Of a stretch of 64,000 bases of DNA, positions 17,132-25,805 are shown piece after piece; within the stretch, counting starts at the first letter, position 1; each line of letters starts with the position of its first letter. Both the position numbers and the translations under genes were made by a program. The stretch is from Microterricola viridarii (GTDB lineage Bacteria; Actinomycetota; Actinomycetes; Actinomycetales; Microbacteriaceae): assembly GCF_001542775.1 (NCBI RefSeq), contig NZ_CP014145.1:806001-870000 (forward strand), given 5' to 3'. The notes under the pieces are model-generated. The model was not told the origin of the DNA. It searched no databases and saw only the letters and a program-made list of their open reading frames with translations.

Positions 17132-18091
17132 CTAGCCGACCATCTCCGCGCGGTGGATCAGCGCGGCCGCGCCGATCAGCGGGCCCTCGCCGGAGAGCGC
17201 CGATGGCACGATCTGCAGCCGGGTGACGTACCCGAACGTCGCACGCTCGGCCACGGCGGCGCGGGCGTGCTCGAACAGGAGCGGGCTGACATGCGAGAAG
17301 CCGCCGCCGATCGCGACCACGTCGAGGTCGACCAGGCTGGCTGCCGAGGCGATCGCCCGCCCGATGGCGCGGCCGGAGCGCTCCACGGCGCGCAGGGCGA
17401 CCGGGTCACCGGCCGCGACGGCCGCGGCGAGCTGCTCGCCGGTGTCGCCCACCCAACCCTGCCCGTTCGCCCAGGCGACGGTGCGGGGGCCGGATGCGAC
17501 GGCCTCGAGGCAGCCGCTGCCGCCGCACGGGCAGGCATCCTCGTGCCCGCCGACCTCGAGGTGGCCGACGTGTCCGGCGTTGCCGGTGGGGCCGGGCACG
17601 GTGCGGCCGCCGAGGATGAGCCCGCCGCCGACGCCGGTGGAGACGATCATGCCCAGCACGTTGTCGTGCCCAGACGCCGCGCCCACCCAGTGCTCGGCGA
17701 GCGTGATGCAGAGGCCGTCCAGGCGCAGGGTGACGGGGATGCCGGGAACGACGGGGTGCACGATGTCGGCGACGAGGGCGCTGAGCGGGTAGTCGTCCCA
17801 GACCGGCATGTTCAGCGGCGAGACCCGAGCCTCGGCAAGGTTGACCGGGCCGGCCGCGCCGATGCCGACGCCCAGCACGGAGGCGGGGGAGACGGCGGCA
17901 TCCGGGCCGATCAGGGCCAGCACGCCGTCGAGAACTGTGCGCACGCTGTCGGCCAATTGCTCGGCGCTGCGCTCGCGCCCGGTTGGTGCGCGGTGGCGGC
18001 TGCCGGCGAGCACGGCGCCGTGCCCGTCGACCAGGGCAGCCTCGACCTTGGTGCCGCCGATGTCGAGCGCGATAGCGAAGAGTTCAGACAT
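17132..18091 (-). CDS. ROK family sugar kinase
   Basis: ROK kinases phosphorylate glucose, N-acetylglucosamine, N-acetylmannosamine or related sugars with ATP. The 319-residue form starts MSELFAIALDIGGTKVEAALV; the phosphate-loop DIGGTK is at residues 9-14. GVGIGAAGPVN, STGVGGGLILGG, the zinc ligand His in GNAGHVGHLEV and the cysteine cluster CPCGGSGCLE follow in order. There is no N-terminal helix-turn-helix, so it is a kinase and not a ROK repressor. The start at 18091 is preferred over in-frame starts at 18103 and 18136 because the longer forms add a non-conserved Cys/Arg-rich stretch. It is divergent from the SorC regulator, sharing a 117-base region with the 18-bp palindrome. Confidence 0.9.
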   Translation of the reverse strand: MSELFAIALDIGGTKVEAALVDGHGAVLAGSRHRAPTGRERSAEQLADSVRTVLDGVLALIGPDAAVSPASVLGVGIGAAGPVNLAEARVSPLNMPVWDDYPLSALVADIVHPVVPGIPVTLRLDGLCITLAEHWVGAASGHDNVLGMIVSTGVGGGLILGGRTVPGPTGNAGHVGHLEVGGHEDACPCGGSGCLEAVASGPRTVAWANGQGWVGDTGEQLAAAVAAGDPVALRAVERSGRAIGRAIASAASLVDLDVVAIGGGFSHVSPLLFEHARAAVAERATFGYVTRLQIVPSALSGEGPLIGAAALIHRAEMVG

Positions 18092-18127
18092 GGCTTCGAG
18101 CATAGAGTGCGCACACTCGCCGCCCCT

Positions 18128-18145
18128 TCTGCTCATATGAGCAGA
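18128..18145. promoter_or_regulatory. Perfect 18-bp palindrome, probable SorC/DeoR-family operator
   Basis: TCTGCTCATATGAGCAGA is a perfect inverted repeat in the gap between the ROK kinase and SorC-regulator starts. Size and placement fit the operator of the adjacent regulator, and autoregulation plus control of the deoC operon is inferred. Confidence 0.7.
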
Positions 18146-18208
18146 GAGGGCTACGAGTGTTGATTGTGTGGACGGGCGCGCCTACTCTGGAGGAAAGGAA
18201 GGCGGACC

Positions 18209-19153
18209 ATGGTCGAGAGCGACGAACTGCTGTCGATCCGCGCTGCGGAGCTCTACTACGAAGAGAACAAGACGCAGGACGAGATCGGATCGATACTGCG
18301 GCTGACGAGGTGGAAGGTCGGGCGGTTGCTCGCCCAGGCCAAGGCGAACGGCTTCATCCGCATCGAGATCGTTCACCCGCGGGCCCGCCGCCTGCCAATC
18401 GAGCGCCAGCTCCGCGAGCACCTGGGTCTGAAAGACGCCATCGTCGTCTCGGCCGCCGGCATCACCGGCGATGACGAGCTGCAGTCGCGCACCGCCCAGG
18501 CCGCCGCCGACTACCTCACCTCGCTGCGCCCGATCCCGCGCACCCTCGGCCTCAGCTGGGGCCGCACCATGCACGATGTCTCCATGCACCTCAAGCAGGG
18601 CTGGGCGCCCGGCGTCAACGTCGTGCAGATCAACGGCGGCGTCAGCCTGAACAAACGCGCGGGAACGGCGGCGACCACCGCCGTCACCATTGCCAGCAAG
18701 GCGGGCGGCCAGGCGACACTGTTGCCGAGCCCCGCCATCCTGGAGCGCATCGAGACCAAGCGGGCCATCGAGTCTGACCGCTCCGTCGCCGCCGTGCTCG
18801 AGATGGCCGGAACGGCCAACGCCTACCTGTTCAGCGCCGGCGCGGCCGATCAGAACTCGGTGCACGTCGACAGCGGCTACATCACGGCCGAGAACGTCTC
18901 AGACCTCGTGCGCAAGGGGGCCGTCGGCGACGTCATCGGCCGCTACATCGACAGCAACGGCAACATCGTCGACCCGGCGCTCGACGACCGCACCGTCGGC
19001 ATCCGGCTCGACGACCTGCGCCGCGCGGCACTCACCATTGCCGTCATCTCCGGCGCCAGCAAGCACGCCGTCGCCGGCGCCGTCGTCAGCAGCGGGCTCT
19101 GCACCGTGCTGGTGACCGACGAGGACACGGCCACCGCACTGCTGGCCGGCTAA
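18209..19153 (+). CDS. SorC/DeoR-type sugar-binding transcriptional regulator
   Basis: This 314-residue regulator has an N-terminal winged helix-turn-helix (YYEENKTQDEIGSILRLTRWKVGRLLAQA, about residues 14-42 in pieces) followed by the SorC-type sugar-phosphate-binding domain: LGLSWGRTMHDV near 113, VVQINGGVS near 135, and a C-terminal part ending AAALTIAVISGASKH and VLVTDEDTA. In this family the DNA-binding domain is induced by a phosphosugar, here most likely deoxyribose 5-phosphate because deoC follows 51 bases downstream. ATG 18209 has a strong AGGAAAGGAAGG ribosome-binding site; GTG 18164 upstream is rejected. The palindrome at 18128 is the likely binding site. Confidence 0.88.
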   Translation: MVESDELLSIRAAELYYEENKTQDEIGSILRLTRWKVGRLLAQAKANGFIRIEIVHPRARRLPIERQLREHLGLKDAIVVSAAGITGDDELQSRTAQAAADYLTSLRPIPRTLGLSWGRTMHDVSMHLKQGWAPGVNVVQINGGVSLNKRAGTAATTAVTIASKAGGQATLLPSPAILERIETKRAIESDRSVAAVLEMAGTANAYLFSAGAADQNSVHVDSGYITAENVSDLVRKGAVGDVIGRYIDSNGNIVDPALDDRTVGIRLDDLRRAALTIAVISGASKHAVAGAVVSSGLCTVLVTDEDTATALLAG

Positions 19154-19204
19154 GCCTCGCCGCCCCACAATTTCCACCACCCGCCCAAACAGTGAGGACA
19201 CCTC

Positions 19205-20209
19205 GTGACAGGCACCCAGATCATTCCCACCGAGCGCGCGCTTGCGCTCATCGGTGGCGAGCCCAGTGACGCGAACCTGCGTCGCTATCTGCACGGCATC
19301 CCCGGCGTCGACGCGGTCGGCCTGGAGCAGCGCGCAGCCGCCCTCGGCACCCGCTCGATCAAGACCACGTCCAAGGCGTGGGCGCTCGACACCATCATCA
19401 AGCTGATCGACCTCACCACGCTCGAGGGTGCAGACACCCCCGGCAAGGTGCGCTCGCTCGTCGCCAAGGCGCTGACACCGGATGCCGGCGACCCGAGCTG
19501 CCCGCGGGTGGCCGCGGTCTGCGTCTACGGCGACATGGTTCCCTACGCGGTGGCCGCACTCGGCGCCGCCCACGGCGACCCAGACAAGGGCGGCGTCAGC
19601 GTCGCCGCCGTCGCCACCGCGTTCCCGAGCGGCCGGGCATCGCGCTCGATCAAGCTCGAGGACACGGCCGACGCAGTGCGGGCCGGCGCGGACGAGATCG
19701 ACATGGTCATCGACCGCGGTGCGTTCCTCTCCGGTCGCTACGGCCTCGTCTTCGACGAGATCGTCACCGTCAAAGAGGCGTGCAAGCGCCCGGACGGCAG
19801 CTACGCCCACCTCAAGGTGATCCTGGAGACCGGCGAGCTGAACACCTACGACAATGTGCGCCGCGCGTCCTGGCTGGCGATCCTTGCCGGGGCCGACTTC
19901 ATCAAGACCTCCACCGGCAAGGTGGCCCCGGCGGCGACGCTGCCGGTGACGCTGCTGATGCTCGAGGTCGTTCGTGACTGGTACCGACTCACCGGCGAGA
20001 AGATCGGCGTCAAGCCGGCCGGCGGCATCCGCTCGTCCAAGGACGCCATCAAGTACGTGGTGACCGTGGCCGAGACCGTCGGCGAGGAGTGGCTCACGCC
20101 GCACCTGTTCCGCTTCGGCGCATCCAGCCTGCTGAACGACGTGCTGTTGCAGCGACAGAAGATGGCGAGCGGTCACTACTCCGGCGCCGACTACGTGACG
20201 ATCGACTGA
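19205..20209 (+). CDS. deoC: Deoxyribose-phosphate aldolase
   Basis: DeoC cleaves 2-deoxyribose 5-phosphate to glyceraldehyde 3-phosphate and acetaldehyde in deoxynucleoside catabolism. The class I aldolase TIM barrel shows LIDLTTLEGADTP (about residues 74-86), VCVYGDMV, VATAFPSG, the Asp of ADEIDMVIDRG, the Schiff-base Lys in FIKTSTGK near residue 235, and the second Lys in GVKPAGGIR near 273. With 334 residues it is the longer form, carrying about 60 extra N-terminal residues before the barrel. GTG 19205 is used. Acetaldehyde produced here is the natural substrate for the two aldehyde dehydrogenases that follow. Confidence 0.96.
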   Translation: MTGTQIIPTERALALIGGEPSDANLRRYLHGIPGVDAVGLEQRAAALGTRSIKTTSKAWALDTIIKLIDLTTLEGADTPGKVRSLVAKALTPDAGDPSCPRVAAVCVYGDMVPYAVAALGAAHGDPDKGGVSVAAVATAFPSGRASRSIKLEDTADAVRAGADEIDMVIDRGAFLSGRYGLVFDEIVTVKEACKRPDGSYAHLKVILETGELNTYDNVRRASWLAILAGADFIKTSTGKVAPAATLPVTLLMLEVVRDWYRLTGEKIGVKPAGGIRSSKDAIKYVVTVAETVGEEWLTPHLFRFGASSLLNDVLLQRQKMASGHYSGADYVTID

Positions 20210-20217
20210 CCCCGCTG

Positions 20218-20275
20218 ATTGAGCTTGTCGAACGCGGATTGAGCTTGTCGAACGCGGATTGAGCTTGTCGAAATC
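20218..20275. repeat. 20-bp tandem repeat between deoC and the aldehyde dehydrogenase
   Basis: ATTGAGCTTGTCGAACGCGG is present exactly at 20218-20237 and 20238-20257, with a third partial copy at 20258-20275. The core TTGAGC-x-TGTCGAA also appears in the repeats near 46515 and 46705. Confidence 0.95.
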
Positions 20276-20296
20276 ATCAAGGAAGAGACATACAAC

Positions 20297-21808
20297 ATGA
20301 GTTTTCTCGAATACGCACCGGCGCCGGAATCCCAGGCGATTCTGAAGCTGAAGAGCGACTACGGCCTGTTCATCGACGGCGAGTTCGTCGAGGGGCGCGG
20401 CACGCCGTTCCAGACCATCTCCCCGGCGACGGAGCAGCACATCGCCACCATCGCGCACGCCTCCTCCGAGGACGTCGACCTCGCCGTGGCTGCCGCCCGC
20501 CGCGCGTATGAAACCACGTGGTCGCGCATGTCCGGCAGCGACCGCGGCAAGTACCTGTTCCGCATCGCCCGCCTTGTGCAGGAGCGCGCCCGCGAGCTCG
20601 CCGTCGCCGAGACCCTCGACAACGGCAAGCCGATTAAGGAGAGCCGCGACGTCGACGTGCCCCTCGTCGCCGCCTGGTTCTTCTACTACGCGGGCTGGGC
20701 AGACAAGCTCGACCACGCCGGCCTCGGCGCCAACCCCGCTTCGCTCGGCGTCGCGGCCCAGGTGATTCCGTGGAACTTCCCGCTGCTGATGCTGGCCTGG
20801 AAGATCGCCCCGGCGCTCGCCGCGGGCAACACGGTCGTCATCAAGCCGGCCGAGACCACCTCGCTCTCCGCGATGATCTTCGCCGAGATCCTGCAGCAGG
20901 CCGACCTGCCGCCGGGCGTCGTCAACATCATCACCGGTGCGGGCGAGACCGGCTCGGCTCTCGTGAACCACGGCGACGTCAACAAGGTGGCCTTCACCGG
21001 CTCGACCGCCGTCGGCCGCATGATCGCCCGCTCCACCGCCGGCACCGACAAGAAGCTCACCCTCGAACTCGGCGGCAAGGCGGCGAACATCGTCTTCGAT
21101 GACGCCCCCATCGACCAGGCCATCGAGGGCATCGTCAACGGCATCTTCTTCAACCAGGGACACGTCTGCTGCGCCGGCAGCCGCCTGCTCGTGCAGGAGA
21201 ACATCCACGACGAGGTCGTCGACCGGCTGAAGGCGCGGCTCTCCACGCTCCGCCTCGGCGACCCGATGGACAAGAACACCGACATCGGCGCCATCAACAG
21301 CCGCGAGCAGCTGGAGCGCATCCGCACGCTCAGCGACATCGGCGAGGCAGAGGGCGCAGAGCGCTGGACGGCTGACTGCGCCATCCCCGAGAACGGCTTC
21401 TGGTTCGCGCCGACCATCTTCACCAACGTGTCGACGAGCAACCGGATCGCCCGCGACGAGGTCTTCGGCCCCGTGCTCTCCGTGCTCACGTTCCGCACGC
21501 CGGCCGAGGCCATCGCCAAGGCGAACAACACCCCGTACGGCCTCTCCGCCGGCATCTGGACCGACAAGGGCAGCCGCATCCTGGCCGTGGCCGACAAGCT
21601 GCGCGCCGGCGTCATCTGGGCGAACACGTTCAACCGGTTCGACCCGGCCAGCCCCTTCGGCGGCTACAAGGAGTCCGGCTACGGGCGCGAGGGCGGTCGC
21701 CACGGCCTCGCCGCGTACTTGAAGCCGGCGGCATCCGGCGCTGCCATCGCCGCTGCAGCCCCCGCCAAGCCCGTGACCGCCGCGAAAGCAAAGAAGGCCA
21801 GCAAATGA
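20297..21808 (+). CDS. NAD(P)-dependent aldehyde dehydrogenase, complete
   Basis: The 503-residue enzyme has the full ALDH fold: [30 protein letters not shown] in pieces near residues 155-185 (catalytic Asn in PWNF), FTGSTAVG near 234, the Glu in LELGGKAANIV near 256, the catalytic Cys in NQGHVCCAGSRL near 291, and EVFGPVLSVLTF near 389. An Ala/Lys-rich tail ends the protein. Behind deoC it probably oxidises acetaldehyde to acetate, or to another acid, in the deoxyribose pathway. Its TGA overlaps the next gene's ATG by 4 bases. A ribosome-binding site AAGGAAGAGA precedes ATG 20297. Confidence 0.94.
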   Translation: MSFLEYAPAPESQAILKLKSDYGLFIDGEFVEGRGTPFQTISPATEQHIATIAHASSEDVDLAVAAARRAYETTWSRMSGSDRGKYLFRIARLVQERARELAVAETLDNGKPIKESRDVDVPLVAAWFFYYAGWADKLDHAGLGANPASLGVAAQVIPWNFPLLMLAWKIAPALAAGNTVVIKPAETTSLSAMIFAEILQQADLPPGVVNIITGAGETGSALVNHGDVNKVAFTGSTAVGRMIARSTAGTDKKLTLELGGKAANIVFDDAPIDQAIEGIVNGIFFNQGHVCCAGSRLLVQENIHDEVVDRLKARLSTLRLGDPMDKNTDIGAINSREQLERIRTLSDIGEAEGAERWTADCAIPENGFWFAPTIFTNVSTSNRIARDEVFGPVLSVLTFRTPAEAIAKANNTPYGLSAGIWTDKGSRILAVADKLRAGVIWANTFNRFDPASPFGGYKESGYGREGGRHGLAAYLKPAASGAAIAAAAPAKPVTAAKAKKASK

Positions 21809-22665
21809 CCCGCCTCGCCGTTCCCAAGACCTACAAGCTCTACATCGGCGGCAAGTTCCCGCGCAGCGAGTCCGGCCGCACCTACGAGGTGCTCTCGGCC
21901 GGCGGCGAGTTCCTCGCCAACGCGGCCATGGCCAGCCGCAAGGATGCCAGGGATGCCGTCGTCGCGGCCCGCTCCGCCGTCTCTGGCTGGTCCGGGGCGA
22001 CCGGCTACAACCGCGGCCAGGTGCTGTACCGCATCGCCGAGTTGCTCGAAGGGCGTCGTGCGCAGTTCGTCGCCGAGATTCGCGACGTCGAGGGCGTCAC
22101 GGCCGCCGCGGCATCCGCCCAGGTCGACGAGGCCATCGACCGCTGGGTCTGGTACGCCGGCTGGGCCGACAAGTACGTGCAGGTGGCCGGCAACGCCAAT
22201 GCCGTCTCCGGGCCCTACTTCAACATCTCGGTGCCGGAGCCGACCGGCGTCGTGGCGATCGTCGCCCCGCAGGACTCCTCGCTGCTCGGGCTCGTCTCGG
22301 CCGTTGCGCCGGCGCTCGTCGCCGGCAACACCGTCGTCGTGATCGCCAGCGAGAAGCTGCCGCTGGCCGCCATCAGCCTGAGCGAGGTGCTGGCCACCAG
22401 CGATGTGCCCGGCGGTGTCGTGAACATCCTCACCGGTTCGCCGGCGGAGATCGCGCCGTGGCTGGCCAGCCACGCCGACGTCAACGCGATCGACCTGGTC
22501 GGCGCCGGTGCGCTCGACTGGATCTCGATGCAGATCGCCGCTGCCGACACGCTCAAGCGCGTCTTCACCCCGGAGAACGGGCCGGATGCCGCGGCGCCCA
22601 CGCTCGGTCGGATCACCGGCTTCACCGAGACCAAGACGGTCTGGCACACCAAGGGCCTGATCTAG
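21805..22665 (+). CDS. Aldehyde dehydrogenase-like protein lacking the catalytic domain
   Basis: The 286-residue protein matches the N-terminal NAD-binding half of ALDH: YIGGKFPRSESGRTYEV, WVWYAGWADKY near residue 113, PTGVVAIVAPQDSSLLG near 146 (Gln-Asp in place of WNF), and VAGNTVVVIASEKLPLAA. After NILTGSPAEIAPWLASHADVNAI near 210-230 it lacks the ELGGK Glu and the catalytic Cys, and a short tail ends VWHTKGLI. The frame is intact and codon use normal, so it looks like a maintained partner of the complete enzyme instead of a decaying copy. A two-domain ALDH16-type protein split into two chains is a possible comparison, by inference. It ends the operon before a strong terminator. Confidence 0.88.
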   Translation: MTRLAVPKTYKLYIGGKFPRSESGRTYEVLSAGGEFLANAAMASRKDARDAVVAARSAVSGWSGATGYNRGQVLYRIAELLEGRRAQFVAEIRDVEGVTAAAASAQVDEAIDRWVWYAGWADKYVQVAGNANAVSGPYFNISVPEPTGVVAIVAPQDSSLLGLVSAVAPALVAGNTVVVIASEKLPLAAISLSEVLATSDVPGGVVNILTGSPAEIAPWLASHADVNAIDLVGAGALDWISMQIAAADTLKRVFTPENGPDAAAPTLGRITGFTETKTVWHTKGLI

Positions 22666-22679
22666 CACCTACTCTGCAC

Positions 22680-22724
22680 ACGCCGTCGGCACCCGTTTTG
22701 GGGTGTCGGCGGCGTTTCTCATTT
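22680..22724 (+). terminator. Rho-independent terminator of the deoC operon
   Basis: A 15-bp stem with two G-U wobbles (22680-22694 with 22701-22715) encloses GTTTTG and is followed by TTTCTCATTT. Confidence 0.88.
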
Positions 22725-22763
22725 GTGTAACAGATCGATAACGGCTGCTGTAGTGTTTCGGCC

Positions 22764-23633
22764 ATGAAGCGTGCGCTGGTGCTCGCGGCATCCGGAGTGG
22801 TGCTGGCACTGTTGAATGCCGTCCTGCTCGCGCCGAGCAGCGGGCAGGTCTATGCCTCGGATGTGTTCGGCGCCCTGCGCCTGCCCGGTGACGCAGCCTT
22901 CATCGCCGGCCACCGCGGGGATCGCTCCGTCGCACCGGAGAACACGCTGCCGGCCTTCACCGCGGCGTTCGAGAACCCCGCCATGCAGTTCGTCGAGACC
23001 GACGTACAGCTCAGCCGTGACGGCGTGCCGATGCTTTTCCACGACGCCACGCTGAAGCGGGTGGCCGGGGTGGCCAAGAGCGTGGGGGAGCTCAGCCACG
23101 ACCAACTCAAACGGCTCGACGTCGGCTCCTTCTACAACGCACGCTTCGCCGGAACCCGGATGCCGAGTCTCGATGAGTTTCTGAAGCTGGCTGGCGACTA
23201 CGACAAGCGGTTGCTGATCGAGCTCAAATCGGACTGGACGCTGCCGGAGGTCGCCATCGTGCTCGACGTGATCGAGCACTCGGGGGTCGGCTCCCGGGTG
23301 ATGCTGCAGAGTTTCAGCATCGAGACACTGCAGAATCTGCAGCTGGCCGCGCCGCAGATGCCGCGCCTGATGCTGATCCGCGAGCTCCCGGCCGACCCGG
23401 TGCCGATGGCCAGGCAGCTGGGCGTGTTGGCGCTCGGCACGACGGCGCGCGCCGTGACGGATGCGCCAGAGGCCTTGCAGCGGCTGCACGAGGCCGGCCT
23501 CGGCGTGCTCTGCTACACGCTGAACACCGAGCGCAGTTGGGCGGAGGTGCGCGCGCTCGGCGTTGACGGCATCATCACCGACACCCCGAGCGAGCTCGAC
23601 GGCTGGCTCGCGCAGAGCTCGCCCGGCACCTAG
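22764..23633 (+). CDS. Glycerophosphodiester phosphodiesterase family protein
   Basis: GDPD enzymes hydrolyse glycerophosphodiesters to glycerol 3-phosphate and an alcohol. The 289-residue protein has an N-terminal hydrophobic segment (about residues 4-22), so it is probably secreted or membrane-anchored. The GDPD core begins IAGHRGDRSVAPENTLPAF near residue 48, with the two catalytic His in GHRG and FHDATLKR (near 93) and the metal-binding Glu-x-Asp in VETDVQLSRDG. ELKSDW near 154 and GIITDTPSEL near the end complete the family pattern. It is a single gene after the deoC terminator; no clear promoter could be assigned. Confidence 0.92.
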   Translation: MKRALVLAASGVVLALLNAVLLAPSSGQVYASDVFGALRLPGDAAFIAGHRGDRSVAPENTLPAFTAAFENPAMQFVETDVQLSRDGVPMLFHDATLKRVAGVAKSVGELSHDQLKRLDVGSFYNARFAGTRMPSLDEFLKLAGDYDKRLLIELKSDWTLPEVAIVLDVIEHSGVGSRVMLQSFSIETLQNLQLAAPQMPRLMLIRELPADPVPMARQLGVLALGTTARAVTDAPEALQRLHEAGLGVLCYTLNTERSWAEVRALGVDGIITDTPSELDGWLAQSSPGT

Positions 23634-23835
23634 GCCCCCGGCAACCTGTGGATGCCGGGGCGCCCTCGCGTCAGCGGGAGAGCGGGCGGCAGCGGCAGGA
23701 GCCCTGCCGCGGCCCGAAACGCGGTGTCCGGCACCCGCCCGGCCGACACGCCCGCCCGCATCTCCCGGCGAACCCGAATCCCGGCTCTAGCCAAAACACA
23801 GCATCCGGGGTCAGGATGGAAGCCGGAGGTTCGTC

Positions 23836-24420
23836 ATGTCCAGTTCACTCGCATTCGTCGGCGACAGCCTGACGGCGGCCGGGCGTTGGGACGAATGGCT
23901 GCCCGATTTCACCGTCACCAACCACGCCGCTGGCGGTGCCACGACCGCCGACGTGCTGGTCAGCATCGACCTGGTGCTCGCCGAGCGCCCGGACGCCTAC
24001 ATCCTGCTCATCGGCACGAATGACCTGGCCTGGCGGAAGTCGGTCGAGCACGTGGTGCGCAATGTGGAGAGCATCCTGGCGACCGTGCACAAGGAGCAGC
24101 CGACCACCCGGGTGCTCGTGCAGTCGGTGCTGCCGCGCGAGCCGGAGTTCGCGGCATCCATCCGCGAGATCAACCGGCACCTGTGGCAGTTCTCCAGCAC
24201 CGTGCGGGCGCAGTTCCTCGACCTGTGGCCGGTGCTGGCCGATGAGCGCGGCGCGCTCTCACCCGAGCACAGCGAGGACGGCCTGCACCTGACGCCTGCC
24301 GGCTACGAGCGCTGGCTGGACGCGCTGCGCCCGGCCATCGATCACCTCTTCACCGTGCCGACGGTGACGTCGCCGATCGACCTGCAGACCGACGCGCAGG
24401 CTCTCAGCGGCCCGCGATGA
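23836..24420 (+). CDS. SGNH/GDSL-family hydrolase
   Basis: The 194-residue protein has the four SGNH blocks: FVGDSLTAAG with the nucleophilic Ser near residue 11, HAAGGATTADV (block II Gly), LLIGTNDLAW (block III Asn near 57), and EDGLHLTPAGYERW with the Asp-x-x-His pair near 154-157. It is an esterase, lipase or thioesterase of unknown substrate. No signal peptide is visible, so it is probably cytoplasmic. ATG 23836 follows a 202-base gap in which I see nothing else. Its 3' end overlaps the convergent M20 peptidase gene by 17 bases. Confidence 0.92.
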   Translation: MSSSLAFVGDSLTAAGRWDEWLPDFTVTNHAAGGATTADVLVSIDLVLAERPDAYILLIGTNDLAWRKSVEHVVRNVESILATVHKEQPTTRVLVQSVLPREPEFAASIREINRHLWQFSSTVRAQFLDLWPVLADERGALSPEHSEDGLHLTPAGYERWLDALRPAIDHLFTVPTVTSPIDLQTDAQALSGPR

Positions 24421-25795
24421 GCTGGCGGTAGAAGCCGATCCCGCGCAGCCACGTCGCCGCGTGGATCCGCTCGTTCTTGGCGTGCAGAGTCGCACGCTCA
24501 TCGGCGCTCATCTCGAACGGCGCGAAACGGTACACGGCGTCGCTGATGCCGGTGAAGTGACGGCTGTCGCTGGCCCCGGTCTGCACATACGGCGTCGAGA
24601 GCACGGCCGGGTCAAGCACGGCGACGGCGTCGACGATCGACTGCCAGGCCGGACCGGTCATCGGTGAAACGGGCGACGGCTCGCTGGCATCCTGCACAGA
24701 GACGTGCACCAACGGGTCGGCGATGGCGCGCCGCACATGCCGCACGGTCTGTTCGACGGAGGAGCCGACGGCCACCCGCACGTTCACGATCGCCTCCGCC
24801 CGCTCGGCGAGGGCGTTGGCCGCCATGCTGCCGGAGAGCTGGGTGACGGCGGTGGTGGTGCGCACCAGCGCGTTCGTCTCGTCGCTCATCCGCGAGAACA
24901 CCACGCGCAGCAGCGGGCTGAACAGGCTCGGGCGTCGGAACACGCCGGACAGCGGGCCGGTCGTGTGCGCGCCGACCGTGCGCAGCATCTCGGCGATGGC
25001 CGGGTTGATCGCGCTCGGGAACGGCCGGGCGTTCAACCGCACCACGGCGCGCGCCAGGCGCACCGTCGCCGTCATCTTCGGGGGAGTGGAAGCGTGCCCG
25101 CCCTGCTGGTCCACCCGCAGTGACAGGCTGGTGATGCCCTTCTCGCTGACCCCGATCATGGCGCTCGGCCGGGCCAGGCCGGGCAGCACCCCACTGACGA
25201 TCGCGCCGCCCTCATCGAGCACGAGGGCCGGGCGGATGCCGCGCTCGCGCAGCAGCGCGGCCGCCGCCTGCGCCCCGCTGCCGTGCGTCTCCTCGTCGTG
25301 GCCGAAGCTCAGGTAGATGTCATTGACAGGGGTGAACCCGTCGGCGAGCTGGGCCTCGACGGCCTCCAGCACGGCGACGAGCGCGCCCTTGTCGTCCAAC
25401 GTTCCGCGGCCCCAGATCACGCGCCCTGAATCATCGCCGTCGCCCTCGACAACGACGGCGTCGAACGGCGGATGCTGCCAGCCCTCCGCGCTCGCGGCGA
25501 CGACGTCGTAGTGCGCCATCAACACCGTCGGCGCGGTGGCGGCGACATCCGATGTGCCTCGCCAGCGGAACAACATCGAGTGCCCGGCGACGAGCTCAAG
25601 CTCGAGCGTGGCGTGGGTGAGCGGGTAGAGCTCAGCGAGCAGGGCCCGGAACCGCGTGAAGACGGGCCAGTCGGTCTCGGCCGGGTCGGTGCGCGACATG
25701 GTCGGCACGCGCAGCAGTTGCTGGAAGCGCGCGACGGCATGGTCGGCGTCAAGGGGGCCGGCGGCCGAGGGCGCAGCGTCGCGCAGAGTCGTCAC
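24404..25795 (-). CDS. M20 family metallopeptidase (carboxypeptidase S-like)
   Basis: The 463-residue enzyme has the M20 di-zinc motifs in order: LMAHYDVVAA near residue 93 (His-x-Asp), WGRGTLDDKGALVA near 130 (bridging Asp), FGHDEETHGSGAQ near 163 (catalytic Glu pair), and a C-terminal ligand His in DSRHFTGISD near 415. The lid domain with GVSEKGITSLSLRV in the middle is present. The long form with the RVPTMSR start resembles yeast carboxypeptidase S and PM20D1-like enzymes, which hydrolyse peptides or N-acyl amino acids. It lies 10 bases behind the CsoR-like regulator on the same strand, so the two form a transcription unit. Confidence 0.9.
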   Translation of the reverse strand: MTTLRDAAPSAAGPLDADHAVARFQQLLRVPTMSRTDPAETDWPVFTRFRALLAELYPLTHATLELELVAGHSMLFRWRGTSDVAATAPTVLMAHYDVVAASAEGWQHPPFDAVVVEGDGDDSGRVIWGRGTLDDKGALVAVLEAVEAQLADGFTPVNDIYLSFGHDEETHGSGAQAAAALLRERGIRPALVLDEGGAIVSGVLPGLARPSAMIGVSEKGITSLSLRVDQQGGHASTPPKMTATVRLARAVVRLNARPFPSAINPAIAEMLRTVGAHTTGPLSGVFRRPSLFSPLLRVVFSRMSDETNALVRTTTAVTQLSGSMAANALAERAEAIVNVRVAVGSSVEQTVRHVRRAIADPLVHVSVQDASEPSPVSPMTGPAWQSIVDAVAVLDPAVLSTPYVQTGASDSRHFTGISDAVYRFAPFEMSADERATLHAKNERIHAATWLRGIGFYRQLIAGR

Positions 25796-25805
25796 GCGTT
25801 GGCGC

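Noticed and set aside
18899..21703. Very long open frame (934 codons) on the minus strand opposite deoC and the aldehyde dehydrogenase
   Set aside because: The plus strand has recognisable enzymes with intact motifs; the antisense frame is a by-product of GC-rich third positions and has Asp/Arg/Gly-rich, motif-free composition.
23634..23835. Short frames between GDPD and SGNH genes
   Set aside because: Arg/Pro/Ala-rich products without start signals; I see nothing else in this gap.
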